A DNA stretch of 64,000 bases from Curtobacterium pusillum (GTDB taxonomy: Bacteria; Actinomycetota; Actinomycetes; Actinomycetales; Microbacteriaceae): positions 372,001-436,000 of the forward strand of contig NZ_VDZH01000004.1 of assembly GCF_007673235.1 (NCBI RefSeq). Direction: 5' to 3'. The notes beneath the pieces were generated by a model that worked only from the letters and a program-made list of their open reading frames with translations, did not search any database and had not been told where the DNA came from. Position numbers and translations under genes: made by a program. This document shows positions 17,993 to 26,327 of the stretch, one piece after another. How positions within the stretch are numbered: position 1 is the stretch's first letter; the number at the start of each line of letters is the position of its first letter.

Positions 17993-18085
17993 GGCAGGGG
18001 GCTCCTCGGGTCGATCGGTACGGGACGGGAACGACCGGCACGGCCCGGGCCAGCGTGGCGCACGCTCGTCCACCTGCTGCGGACC

Positions 18086-18091
18086 TACCCT
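18086..18091 (+). promoter_or_regulatory. Leaderless -10 element of the phosphotransferase-like gene
   Basis: TACCCT seven bases before the ATG at 18099. The intervening GAGGGGC could also act as a close ribosome site. Confidence 0.5.
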
Positions 18092-18098
18092 GAGGGGC

Positions 18099-19097
18099 AT
18101 GGCGGGATCCCAGTTCACTCTAGCCGCGTTGGCGACGACGGCCGTCTCAGGCCTCCTCGTCACGGGCACGCGCACGCTCGGCTCGGCCGCGTCCGGGGAC
18201 TACGAGTCGGCTGTCCTCCGCGACGCCGACGGCGTCGAGACGGCCATCCGCCGTCCGCGCAACCAGCGTGCCGAGGCCCGGCAGTCGGCCGACCTCGTCG
18301 CGATCCGTGCGCTGAGCGCCGGGATCCGCACGCGCCTCCCCTTCGCCGTGGCCGAGTACCGCGGACAGGCGCCGATCGGATCGACCCGCGCCATCGTCAC
18401 GACCTACCTGCCGGGTTCCCACCCGACCATGAAGGCGCTCGTCGAGCGGCCCGAGCTCGCCACGAGTGTCGGCCGTGCCGTCGCGGCGATCCACCAGCTG
18501 CCGACGAGCTTCGTCACCGACGCCGGCCTGCCGTCCCTCACACCGTTCGAGGTGCTCCGCTCCGCCGTCTCCGTGATGGACCGCGCCGTCGCCACGAAGC
18601 TCGTTCCCGCCGCGCTCAAGGAACGGTGGGAGGGCGCCGCGCGCGACCAGCAGCTGTGGCAGTTCACGCCGACGGTGGTGCACGGCTCCCTCGGCACCGA
18701 GACGATCCTGGTCGAGGGCGACGCGGTCTCCGGGGTCATCGACTGGGGCGAGCTGCGGCTCGGCGACCCGGCGAAGGACCTCGCGTGGGTCCTCTCCGGC
18801 AGGAAGGACGCGTTCGACACCGTCCTCAGCGCGTACGAGGCGAACGGCGGCGGTCGCGACCGCCAGCTCGCGCAGCGAGCTCGGGTCCACCACGAGCTCG
18901 AGACGGCACAGTGGCTGCTGCACGGTGTGCAGGCGAAGAGCACCGAGGTCGTCGACGACGCGGTCGCGATGATGCACCGGCTGGTCGACGCGGTGCAGAC
19001 GCCGAGCGCGGCACCGCTGCAGTCGGTCTCCCCCGAGACGATGGAGATCGGCGAGGTCGAACAGCTGCTGTCGTCAACCGAACGTCGACACGGCTGA
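18099..19097 (+). CDS. Aminoglycoside/macrolide phosphotransferase-like protein, probable pseudokinase
   Basis: 332 residues with an APH/choline-kinase fold. The nucleotide side has AIRRPRNQRAEA and a TTYLPGSHPT hinge region; the C-lobe has VVHGSLGTETILV and GVIDWGELRLGDPAKDLAWVL. In active members the first motif is HGDxxxxN; here Asp is Ser197 and Asn is Thr202, although the metal-binding Asp215 of IDWG is kept. Loss of the catalytic base suggests it does not phosphorylate a small molecule in the usual way. It stands divergent from nudC and convergent with adnB, between DNA-repair genes. A drug-resistance label would be unsafe. Confidence 0.75.
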   Translation: MAGSQFTLAALATTAVSGLLVTGTRTLGSAASGDYESAVLRDADGVETAIRRPRNQRAEARQSADLVAIRALSAGIRTRLPFAVAEYRGQAPIGSTRAIVTTYLPGSHPTMKALVERPELATSVGRAVAAIHQLPTSFVTDAGLPSLTPFEVLRSAVSVMDRAVATKLVPAALKERWEGAARDQQLWQFTPTVVHGSLGTETILVEGDAVSGVIDWGELRLGDPAKDLAWVLSGRKDAFDTVLSAYEANGGGRDRQLAQRARVHHELETAQWLLHGVQAKSTEVVDDAVAMMHRLVDAVQTPSAAPLQSVSPETMEIGEVEQLLSSTERRHG

Positions 19098-19133
19098 GCG
19101 CGCGCGTCACGTCGCGCTGACGGTCGACGGCCT

Positions 19134-19180
19134 GGCGCGTCCCGCTGAGAGGCAGCGCGAAGCGCTGCGCGGGACGCGCC
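19134..19180. terminator. Nested hairpin between convergent genes
   Basis: A 12-bp outer stem (19134-19145 with 19169-19180) encloses a 6-bp stem with GAA loop (19153-19167). It lies between the phosphotransferase-like gene and adnB, so it can serve either strand. A third inverted repeat of ten bases (CGCGCCGACC with GGTCGGCGCG) overlaps its right side. Confidence 0.65.
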
Positions 19181-19229
19181 GACCGAGCCTGCGAGGGAGG
19201 TCGGCGCGCGCCCGCCTCGCCGGTCCCGG

Positions 19230-19297
19230 CCGGCAGACGGTCGCGACCGGCAGACGGGCGCCGCCGACAGACGATCGCGGCCGGCTGACGGTCGCGT
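19230..19297. repeat. Four tandem 17-bp repeats abutting the adnB stop codon
   Basis: Units start at 19230, 19247, 19264 and 19281 with consensus CCGGCAGACGGTCGCGN and a few substitutions each. The array stops two bases before the adnB stop codon (19300-19302) and is non-coding on either strand as far as I can judge. Confidence 0.8.
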
Positions 19298-19299
19298 CG

Positions 19300-22200
19300 T
19301 CAGCCGATCGCGTCGCGCCACGCCTGCTCGAGCCCGGCGCGGTCGAGGAGTTCGGTCGGGCGCACCTCGAGGTCGTCGGCGACGAAGTAGAACACCGCGT
19401 CGACCTCGTCGACGGGTCGTCCGGTGAACTCGGCGTACGCCACCCGGTACAGAGCGAGCTGCAGCTGGCGCTTCGCCAGGTCGTCCGTGCCCGTCGGAGC
19501 CTTGCCCGTCTTCCAGTCGACGACCTCGGCCCGGCCGTCGATCTCGTAGACGGCGTCGAGCTTGCAGACGACGCTGTGGCCGCGGAACGGGATGTGGATC
19601 TCGCGCTCGACCTCGATCGGGGTGAGTCCCGCCCAACGTGAACGGGCGAAGGTCGCCTGGAAGTCGGCCAGCCGGCGGGCGTCGTCGTCGGTCACGATCG
19701 GCTCGGCGGAGGCGTCGACCACGTCCTCGGGGTCGAGGTCGAGCTCGCCGTCCCAGGCGTCGAGCGTCTCGAGCGAGCCGCCGCTCCGGGCGCGCTGCTC
19801 GACCCACTGGTGGAACAGCGTGCCGAGGCGCGTCGCCCGGTACGGCCGCTCCGGCATCGGTCGGCGGAGTCGTTCGGCGACGGTGTCCGGCGCCGAGAGG
19901 TAGTCCTTGAAGCCCGACGCCGGCACCCGGTGCGGCACCACCACCGCGTGCCGAGCGGAACGGTTCGCGGTGCGTTCGGCGAGCAGCAGGTCGATGTCCG
20001 CGGCGAACCGTCCGGACGCGCCGGGGTTCGCGTTCCGGACACGGTCGGCGGCAGCGACGACCCGCGCGGCCCGCTGCCCGAACGGCACGTGCGGCCAGGA
20101 CTGCGTCGCCCCGGCGTCGCCGAGGGGGTTCTCCTCGTGCTCGGTCGTCTCGGGCACGGCGGCGCCGTCGACCACGCCCGCCTCGACCAGGTCGTGCAGG
20201 TACCGGCTCGGCTCGGTCGGCCGGACACCGCCCGCCCAGAACGACCCGGTGACGAGCAGATCGTGCTTCGCGCGGGTCAGGGCGACGTAGGTCAGACGAC
20301 GTTCCTCGTCCTCGTTGCGGGCCTTGACCTGCTCCTTGTAGGCGTCGATCGCGAGGGTGACGTCCTTCTGCGCGTCGTGACCACGCCAGTCCAGGCGCGG
20401 GAGCTCGTCGGCGTCGCCCCGGAACTCGTAGGGCAGGCGACCGAAGCCGATCCAGCCGGAGGAGCCCTCCTGCGGACGTGCCGGGAGCCCGCCCTCGACC
20501 ATGCGGGGCACCGCCACGGCGTCCCACTCGAGCCCCTTCGACCCGTGGATCGTCAGGATCTGCACGGTGCCGGCCTCGGGTTCCTCGGACCGTGGCCCCA
20601 TGTCGTCCCGGCGCGCGGCGGCGTCGATCCACCCGAGGAACGCGCCGAGGTCGGCACGGTCGTCGGTCGTCACGAAGCCGGCGAGCTCGTCGATGAAGGC
20701 GTCGAGGAAGGCACCGCTGCCCTGTTCGTGCGCCGCGACCTCGATGTCGAGCCGCATCTCCTGGACGACCAGCGTGACGAAGTCGACCAGGTCCCCGCCG
20801 GCCCGTGACCGCAGGGCGGCGAGCTGCTTTCCGAGCTCGCGCATCCGTCGGCGTCCGACTTCACTGATGTCCGCGAGGGCGCCGTGCTCGTCCGGGGCGG
20901 TGGCGACGAAGTCGAGCGCGTCGACGATCGAGCCGTGCTCCCCCGCGGCGACCGAGGCCCGGAATGCCGCGGTCAGGTCGTCGTCCAACCGCTGCTGGGT
21001 GTGGTCGCGTCCGAACAGCCACCGTGCGAGGGCGTGCAGTGCGGCGATGTCCGCGGCACCGATCCGCCACCGGGCTCCGGCGAGCACGCGGATGAGGTCG
21101 TTGCCGGCGGCCGGGTCGTGCAGCACGCGGAGGCACGCCACGAGGTCGACGATCTCCGGACGCTGCAGCAGCCCGCCGGTCCCGAGCACGTGGTACGGCA
21201 CGCGGTGGTCGCCGAGCGCGCCGGTGAAGGCGGCGAGGTCCTTCCGGGAACGCAGGAGCAGGGCCATCGAGCCCTTCGGGTCCGCGGCGCGACGGTCGGC
21301 GAACCACCGGGCGACGGCGGCGGCTTCCTCGGGGAGGGTCTCGGGGAACACCGCGTGCACCGTGCCGGCGTCGGCGCCGGGCCGCGGTTCGAGCCGTTCG
21401 ACGTCGACCTCGGACGCCTCGGACAACGGCGCGACGACGGCGTTCGCCCCGGCGAGGACGTCGACCGGGTTCCGCCAGCTCGTCGAGAGGGCGAAGGTGA
21501 CGGGGCGCTCACCACCGGCGCTGTCGTCGGCGAAGTCCCGCGGGAAGCGCGCCAGGTTCGCCGCGCTCGCACCACGGAACCCGTAGATGGACTGGTGCGG
21601 GTCCCCCACCGCCATCACCGGGTGCCCCCGGAACAGCCGGGCGAGGAACCGGGTCTGCACGACCGAGGTGTCCTGGTACTCGTCGAGGAGGACGACCCCG
21701 TACCGCTGGCGCAGGTCGGTGACCACCCGCGGCGCGGACTCGGCTGCGGCCAGCGCGAGGGCGATCTGGTCGGAGAACTCCACGAAGCCGCGGTCAACCT
21801 TCTGCCGGCGGAACTCCTCGACCAGGTCCACCAGCGGTTCGAGCGCACCGATCGCGGCGACGGCGTCGGTGATCGCCTTGTACGGCGCACCGCGGTTGTT
21901 GCCCGGGAGCTCGAGGAGCCCGGCGAACTCGATCGCGAACCGCCGCAGCCGTTCGGGTTCGACGAGGTGCTCGGACACGGCTCCGGCGAGCGCCACGACC
22001 GCCGCGGTGACGGTGTCGACGTCGCGGTCGAGTCCGGGCAGCCGGTCGTCCCGCGCCGCGACGACCACACGCCGCGCGAGCTGCCAGGCGGACGGCTCGG
22101 TGAGGACCTGGGACTCGCCGTCGCGTCCGACGAGCAGGGCGTTCTCGCGGAAGACCGAGTTCGCGAACGCGTTGTAGGTCGACACCGTCGGCGCCTCGAA

Positions 22201-22548
22201 CGCGTCGCCGGCGTCGAGCAGTCCGACGTCCTCGAGTGCGCGGATCCGGTCGTTGATCCGGACCGAGAGTTCGCCGGCGGCCTTGCGGGTGAAGGTCAGG
22301 CCGAGGATCCCGTCGGGGCGGACCATCCCGTTCGCGAGCAGCCAGACGACGCGGGACGCCATCGTCTCGGTCTTCCCGCTGCCGGCACCCGCCACGACGA
22401 GGGCCGGGGTGAGCGGCGACTCGATGACGGCGCGCTGCTGCGGAGTGGGCCGAGGACGACCGAGGGCATCGGCGATCGTGTCCGCGTCGTGGCGAGGGGC
22501 ATCGACCAGGACGTCGTCGGACGGCTGCAGCACCTGTTCCCCGGTCAC
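19300..22548 (-). CDS. adnB: AdnB-like ATP-dependent DNA helicase-nuclease subunit
   Basis: The GTG at 22548 overlaps the adnA stop (GTGA), giving 1082 residues. N-terminal UvrD-like motor: Walker A GAGSGKT (54-60), LLDEYQDTS, GDPHQSIYGFRGA, ILTIHGSKGLEWDAV and YVALTRAKHDLLV. A C-terminal RecB-type nuclease has VVDWKTGKAP with Asp1011 and Lys1013, followed by QLQLALYRVAY. With AdnA it should form the actinobacterial end-resecting motor-nuclease that replaces RecBCD/AddAB. Both phosphate-binding and nuclease residues look intact. Length and order match what I recall for Rv3201c. Confidence 0.88.
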   Translation of the reverse strand: MTGEQVLQPSDDVLVDAPRHDADTIADALGRPRPTPQQRAVIESPLTPALVVAGAGSGKTETMASRVVWLLANGMVRPDGILGLTFTRKAAGELSVRINDRIRALEDVGLLDAGDAFEAPTVSTYNAFANSVFRENALLVGRDGESQVLTEPSAWQLARRVVVAARDDRLPGLDRDVDTVTAAVVALAGAVSEHLVEPERLRRFAIEFAGLLELPGNNRGAPYKAITDAVAAIGALEPLVDLVEEFRRQKVDRGFVEFSDQIALALAAAESAPRVVTDLRQRYGVVLLDEYQDTSVVQTRFLARLFRGHPVMAVGDPHQSIYGFRGASAANLARFPRDFADDSAGGERPVTFALSTSWRNPVDVLAGANAVVAPLSEASEVDVERLEPRPGADAGTVHAVFPETLPEEAAAVARWFADRRAADPKGSMALLLRSRKDLAAFTGALGDHRVPYHVLGTGGLLQRPEIVDLVACLRVLHDPAAGNDLIRVLAGARWRIGAADIAALHALARWLFGRDHTQQRLDDDLTAAFRASVAAGEHGSIVDALDFVATAPDEHGALADISEVGRRRMRELGKQLAALRSRAGGDLVDFVTLVVQEMRLDIEVAAHEQGSGAFLDAFIDELAGFVTTDDRADLGAFLGWIDAAARRDDMGPRSEEPEAGTVQILTIHGSKGLEWDAVAVPRMVEGGLPARPQEGSSGWIGFGRLPYEFRGDADELPRLDWRGHDAQKDVTLAIDAYKEQVKARNEDEERRLTYVALTRAKHDLLVTGSFWAGGVRPTEPSRYLHDLVEAGVVDGAAVPETTEHEENPLGDAGATQSWPHVPFGQRAARVVAAADRVRNANPGASGRFAADIDLLLAERTANRSARHAVVVPHRVPASGFKDYLSAPDTVAERLRRPMPERPYRATRLGTLFHQWVEQRARSGGSLETLDAWDGELDLDPEDVVDASAEPIVTDDDARRLADFQATFARSRWAGLTPIEVEREIHIPFRGHSVVCKLDAVYEIDGRAEVVDWKTGKAPTGTDDLAKRQLQLALYRVAYAEFTGRPVDEVDAVFYFVADDLEVRPTELLDRAGLEQAWRDAIG

Positions 22549-25500
22549 CAGGTCACCTCTCCCACGACGTGGATCCGGCACTCGACGCCCGTGCGGGCCT
22601 TCTCGCAGTGGTCGTCGACGTTCGCCAGGAACGTCCGGCCGGCCATGCCGGTCGCGACGGTGTGCAGGCGCTGCCTGTAGGCGTCGCGGGCGTCGTCATC
22701 GAAGGCCTGCTGCGTCCGCTCGGAGTAGGCGTGTCCACCGCGGGGGTTCTGCACGAAGACGAGCCGGGCATCGGCCATCTCCGAGCCGGCCGGGACGCCC
22801 TCCACAGCGCCGTCCTCGACCGCGAGCTGGTACGCGCCGAGCTGCGGGTGCTCGGGCATGTCGTTCTTCTCGCTCGGCATCGATCGCCCGGTCTTCAGGT
22901 CGACCACGCTGACCCGGCCGTCGGGGTCGACCTCGATCCGGTCGATGCTGCCGCGCATCCGCGCCGGACCGGTCACGAGCGCGAAGGAGGTCTCCGCCCC
23001 GAGCAGTCGTCGCCCGGCGCTCGCGAAGGTCCGGAGGTAGTCGCTGAGCCCCTCGATCATCCGCCGGGTCCGGGCGCGCTCGCGGTCGGCGACCCACGGC
23101 GACTCGAAGGTCAGCTCGTCCCAGCGCCCCTCGACGTGCTGCCAGAGCGACTCGACGTCGACCTCGGTCGCGTGCTCCATCGCCGCGTGCACAATCGTCC
23201 CGATGCCCATCGCGGGGCTCGGGGCGCTGCCGCCGAAGGTCTGCACGAACCAGTGGACGGGGCACTCCTCGTACGTGCCGATGCGGGACGGGGACACCGA
23301 CACCGTGGGGGGCACGGGTTCCCCGCCGTCCTCCGCCGGCTCCGGAGCCGCGGCGAGGTCGACGAGGGGGTCCTCGGTCGACGGCTCGGCCAGCCCGTAC
23401 CAGTCGTCCGGCGACGCCCCGGGCACCTCGGCCTCGGCGAGGCGTGCGAGGGCGGACGCCGCTTCGTGGTCCCCCGACGCCACCACGCGGCGACGCAGCG
23501 AACCGGCGAGGCCGCGGAGCGACAGCGGGTGCACGGTCGGCTGCCGGTCGGGTGGCACCGGGACGAGCCGGACGAACGGCGACGGGGCCTCGTCGTCGTT
23601 CGCGACCGTGCCGATGACGACCTGGGTGGTCGCCCGGGACACGGCACGGGCGAACAGCCGGAGCTCGTCCGCGATGACGGCGGCGCGGTCGTCGATCGTC
23701 GTCTGGTCGATCCCGGCGGCGGCTCGGACGAGCCCGTCCGGGTCGAGCAGGCTGCCCCGGACCCGGGTGTTCGGCCAGACCCCGTCCTGCAGCCCGAGCA
23801 CCACGACGACGTCGCACTCGAGTCCGATCGTGGCCGAGGGGGTGAGCACGCGCACCCGTCCGGCCGTGCGGTCCGGGCCGATGGAGTCCTCGGGCAGGTC
23901 GGCGCCGAGCAGGTCGTCGACGAACACCCGGGCGGGGGCGTCCGGCGTTCGCTCGACGAACCGCTTCGCGGCGGTGAACAGCCCGACCACGGCATCGAGG
24001 TGCCGGTCGGCCTCGGCGGCGCCGACGCCCCCTGCCGCGGACTGCCCGCCCCACGTGCCCGCGAGGCCGCTGCGCTCCCAGAGGCCCCAGAGGATCTCCT
24101 CGATGCTGGCACCGGCGTCGGCGTCCGTGCGGGCCTGCACGAGGCTGCGCGCCAGTCGTGTCGCCCGGCGCGCGAAGCCGGCGTCGACCGTGGCGAGTCG
24201 TTCCGGTGCACCGAGCGCGTCCACCAGGAGCTCGTCGGCCGTCCGGGTCCCGCCGCCGGCGAGCTCCTCCCGCCGCAGGGCGAGCCGGAGCCGCCGCATC
24301 GCGAGGGTGTCGAGGCCGCCCAGCGGGCCGGTCGCGAACGAGGTCGCGAGCACGGCGTCGGGCGGCAGCACCCCGAGGGAGACCGCCGCCGCGTCGAGCA
24401 GCGCACGGGCGGCGGTGTCGTCCCGGGGCCGGACGGGCGCGGCGCCGGCGGTCGCGGGGACCTCGGCTACCGACAGCGCCCGGACCAGTTCGGGGATCGC
24501 GGCACCGCTGCGCGTGACGACGGCCATCCGGTGCCACGGCACACCATCGAGCAGGCGGTGTTCGCGCAGGCGACGGGCGACCGCCACGATCAGCGCGGCG
24601 CGGCTCGCACCCTCGAGGTGCAGGACCGCGTCGGACCGCGCGTCGACCGTGGTCGCCGTGGCGGTCCGCTGACGACCCGCTGCGGCGGCACCGATGCGCC
24701 CGGTGATGCCGGAGACGAGCGCGCGGATGGGAGCGGCGTGCCGGTGCACCGTCGTGAGCACGAGCTCGTCCACCCGGTCGACACCGAGCCGCACGGCCAA
24801 CCGGCCGAGGACGTCCGGCTCGGCGCCGCGGAACGCCGAGGCCGCGATGTCCGGGTCGCCGAACGCCACGAGCTGCACGCCGGACCGGGCGAGGGCCCCG
24901 AGCAGGGCGATCTCCCCCTCCACCAGCTCCTGCGTGTCGTCCACCACGACGAGCCGGAGCGCGGCGACGCTCGCGGGCACCTGGCCGCGCAGGACCGCGG
25001 CCGTGGCGTAGGCGACGAGTTCGGCGGCGTCGAGGCTGGTGGAGCGGAACGAGGTCACGGCCGCGCGGTACTCGTCGACGAAGTCCCCGACGGCTCGCCA
25101 CTCCGGCCGGCCGGTGTCGTCCCCGAGCTCGCGCATGTCCTCCGGTTCGACCCCCGCGGCGACGGCGCGCATCATGACGTCACGGAGCGCGGTGCGGAAC
25201 CCGGCGCGCTCCCGGACGACCTCGGTGATCGGCGCCGGCCAGTCCGGGCCGGTGCCGTCGAGTTCGTGGCCCTCGAGCAGGTCGGCGATGATGCGGTCCT
25301 GCTCGCCACCGGTGAGGAGCGTCGGGGCCTCCTGCCCCTGCACGGCGGCGGCGTGGGCGACGATCTGGAACGCGAGGGAGTTCACGGTCCGGGCGAGCGC
25401 CCCCGGCATCACGCGTTCCACGGAGGACGCCAGGCGGTCCCGGAGCGCCGTCGCGGCGGAGCGGGCGGACGTCAGCGCGAGGACCGTGGCGTGGCCGTCG

Positions 25501-25694
25501 GGCGAGATCGCGTCGGCGCGGGTGAGCCGCAGGGCGACGAGTCGGGCGAGCGTCGTGGTCTTGCCGGTGCCCGGAGCACCGATGACGGCAGCGTGCCGGT
25601 CGTCCGGCAGGGCGAGCACCGCGGCCTGGGAGGGGTCGGCCGCCAGCGCGACGCCGACTGCCTCGGGGGCGGGCGTCAGGGTCGTCTGGGGCAC
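22545..25694 (-). CDS. adnA: AdnA-like ATP-dependent DNA helicase-nuclease subunit
   Basis: 1049 residues from GTG 25694. The motor domain has Walker A GAPGTGKT (39-46), a VVDDTQELVEGE Walker B (not the usual DEYQD), FGDPDIAASAFRGAEP and a divergent middle part, consistent with the weaker motor of AdnA. The C-terminal nuclease has EVDPDGRVSVVDLKTGRS with Asp932 and Lys934. Cysteines occur in YEECPVHW and as Cys1030/Cys1039 near the end; an AddB-like iron-sulfur cluster would need four, and I see only three in suitable places. It is the first gene of the adnAB pair and is divergent from the DUF3107 gene. Confidence 0.87.
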   Translation of the reverse strand: MPQTTLTPAPEAVGVALAADPSQAAVLALPDDRHAAVIGAPGTGKTTTLARLVALRLTRADAISPDGHATVLALTSARSAATALRDRLASSVERVMPGALARTVNSLAFQIVAHAAAVQGQEAPTLLTGGEQDRIIADLLEGHELDGTGPDWPAPITEVVRERAGFRTALRDVMMRAVAAGVEPEDMRELGDDTGRPEWRAVGDFVDEYRAAVTSFRSTSLDAAELVAYATAAVLRGQVPASVAALRLVVVDDTQELVEGEIALLGALARSGVQLVAFGDPDIAASAFRGAEPDVLGRLAVRLGVDRVDELVLTTVHRHAAPIRALVSGITGRIGAAAAGRQRTATATTVDARSDAVLHLEGASRAALIVAVARRLREHRLLDGVPWHRMAVVTRSGAAIPELVRALSVAEVPATAGAAPVRPRDDTAARALLDAAAVSLGVLPPDAVLATSFATGPLGGLDTLAMRRLRLALRREELAGGGTRTADELLVDALGAPERLATVDAGFARRATRLARSLVQARTDADAGASIEEILWGLWERSGLAGTWGGQSAAGGVGAAEADRHLDAVVGLFTAAKRFVERTPDAPARVFVDDLLGADLPEDSIGPDRTAGRVRVLTPSATIGLECDVVVVLGLQDGVWPNTRVRGSLLDPDGLVRAAAGIDQTTIDDRAAVIADELRLFARAVSRATTQVVIGTVANDDEAPSPFVRLVPVPPDRQPTVHPLSLRGLAGSLRRRVVASGDHEAASALARLAEAEVPGASPDDWYGLAEPSTEDPLVDLAAAPEPAEDGGEPVPPTVSVSPSRIGTYEECPVHWFVQTFGGSAPSPAMGIGTIVHAAMEHATEVDVESLWQHVEGRWDELTFESPWVADRERARTRRMIEGLSDYLRTFASAGRRLLGAETSFALVTGPARMRGSIDRIEVDPDGRVSVVDLKTGRSMPSEKNDMPEHPQLGAYQLAVEDGAVEGVPAGSEMADARLVFVQNPRGGHAYSERTQQAFDDDARDAYRQRLHTVATGMAGRTFLANVDDHCEKARTGVECRIHVVGEVTW

Positions 25695-25786
25695 CCTCGT
25701 ACGGTAACCGCCGCGACCGACACCGGGCGGCAGCCACGACCAGTGCGCCTGCGGCGAACGTCCGATGTCCCCGTGGGCGGCTCGGA

Positions 25787-25792
25787 TACGCT
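25787..25792 (+). promoter_or_regulatory. Leaderless -10 element of the DUF3107 gene
   Basis: TACGCT six bases before GTG 25799. This spacing helps choose 25799 over the in-frame GTG at 25793. Confidence 0.55.
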
Positions 25793-25798
25793 GTGCTC

Positions 25799-26023
25799 GT
25801 GGACATCAAGATCGGCATCACCAACAGCCCGCGTGAGATCGCGTTCGAGACCGCCCAGACCGCGGACGAGATCGAGAAGGCCGTGTCGGAGGCCCTCGAC
25901 GCGAAGTCGACGCACCTCGCACTCCAGGACGAGAAGGGCCGTCGGTTCATCGTCCCCGTCGCCTCGCTCGCGTACGTCGAGGTCGGCGCGGAAGAGGCCC
26001 GTCGCATCGGCTTCGTCGCCTGA
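25799..26023 (+). CDS. DUF3107 family protein (TB9.4-like)
   Basis: A 74-residue acidic protein: VDIKIGITNSPREIAFETAQ, then TADEIEKAVSEAL, ending in VASLAYVEVGAEEARRIGF. Length and sequence match the small conserved DUF3107 family of actinobacteria (Rv3208A/TB9.4 in M. tuberculosis, from memory), whose function is not known. The start 25799 gives the usual (M/V)xIKIGI N-terminus. It is followed four bases later by a small membrane protein gene, probably in one transcript, and is divergent from adnA. Confidence 0.85.
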   Translation: MDIKIGITNSPREIAFETAQTADEIEKAVSEALDAKSTHLALQDEKGRRFIVPVASLAYVEVGAEEARRIGFVA

Positions 26024-26027
26024 CGAC

Positions 26028-26324
26028 GTGGAACTGCTCTTCGCGGTCCTCGGCGGCCTGATCGTCGGGGCCGTCGCGCACGTCGTCGTGCCCTGGCGCT
26101 CCAGCCGCGGCTCCCTGCTCGGACCGGCGGTCGGCGGCATCGTCGCGGCCGTCCTGTGGGAAGCGCTGACCTGGATCGGCTGGCAGTACGACGCGACCTG
26201 GATCTGGGTCGTCACCCTGGTCGGCGCGGGCGTGGTCGCCCTGGTCGCGGAGTGGGTGCTCGGCAAGCGCCGCACGGCGGCCGACGCGGCCTTCTACGAG
26301 CAGGTCAAGGCCCAGGGCGCCTGA
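26028..26324 (+). CDS. Small three-helix membrane protein
   Basis: 98 residues starting at GTG 26028, four bases after the DUF3107 stop. Hydrophobic segments at about 2-21 (ELLFAVLGGLIVGAVAHVVV), 30-52 (LLGPAVGGIVAAVLWEALTWIGW) and 55-80 (WVVTLVGAGVVALVAEWVLG) are followed by a charged tail GKRRTAADAAFYEQVKAQG. I do not recognise a named family. It ends three bases before the stop of the convergent mannosyltransferase-like gene. Confidence 0.7.
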   Translation: MELLFAVLGGLIVGAVAHVVVPWRSSRGSLLGPAVGGIVAAVLWEALTWIGWQYDATWIWVVTLVGAGVVALVAEWVLGKRRTAADAAFYEQVKAQGA

Positions 26325-26327
26325 CGG

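Noticed and set aside
18099..19097. Antibiotic-resistance kinase
   Set aside because: The fold matches but the catalytic Asp and Asn are replaced, and the context is housekeeping.
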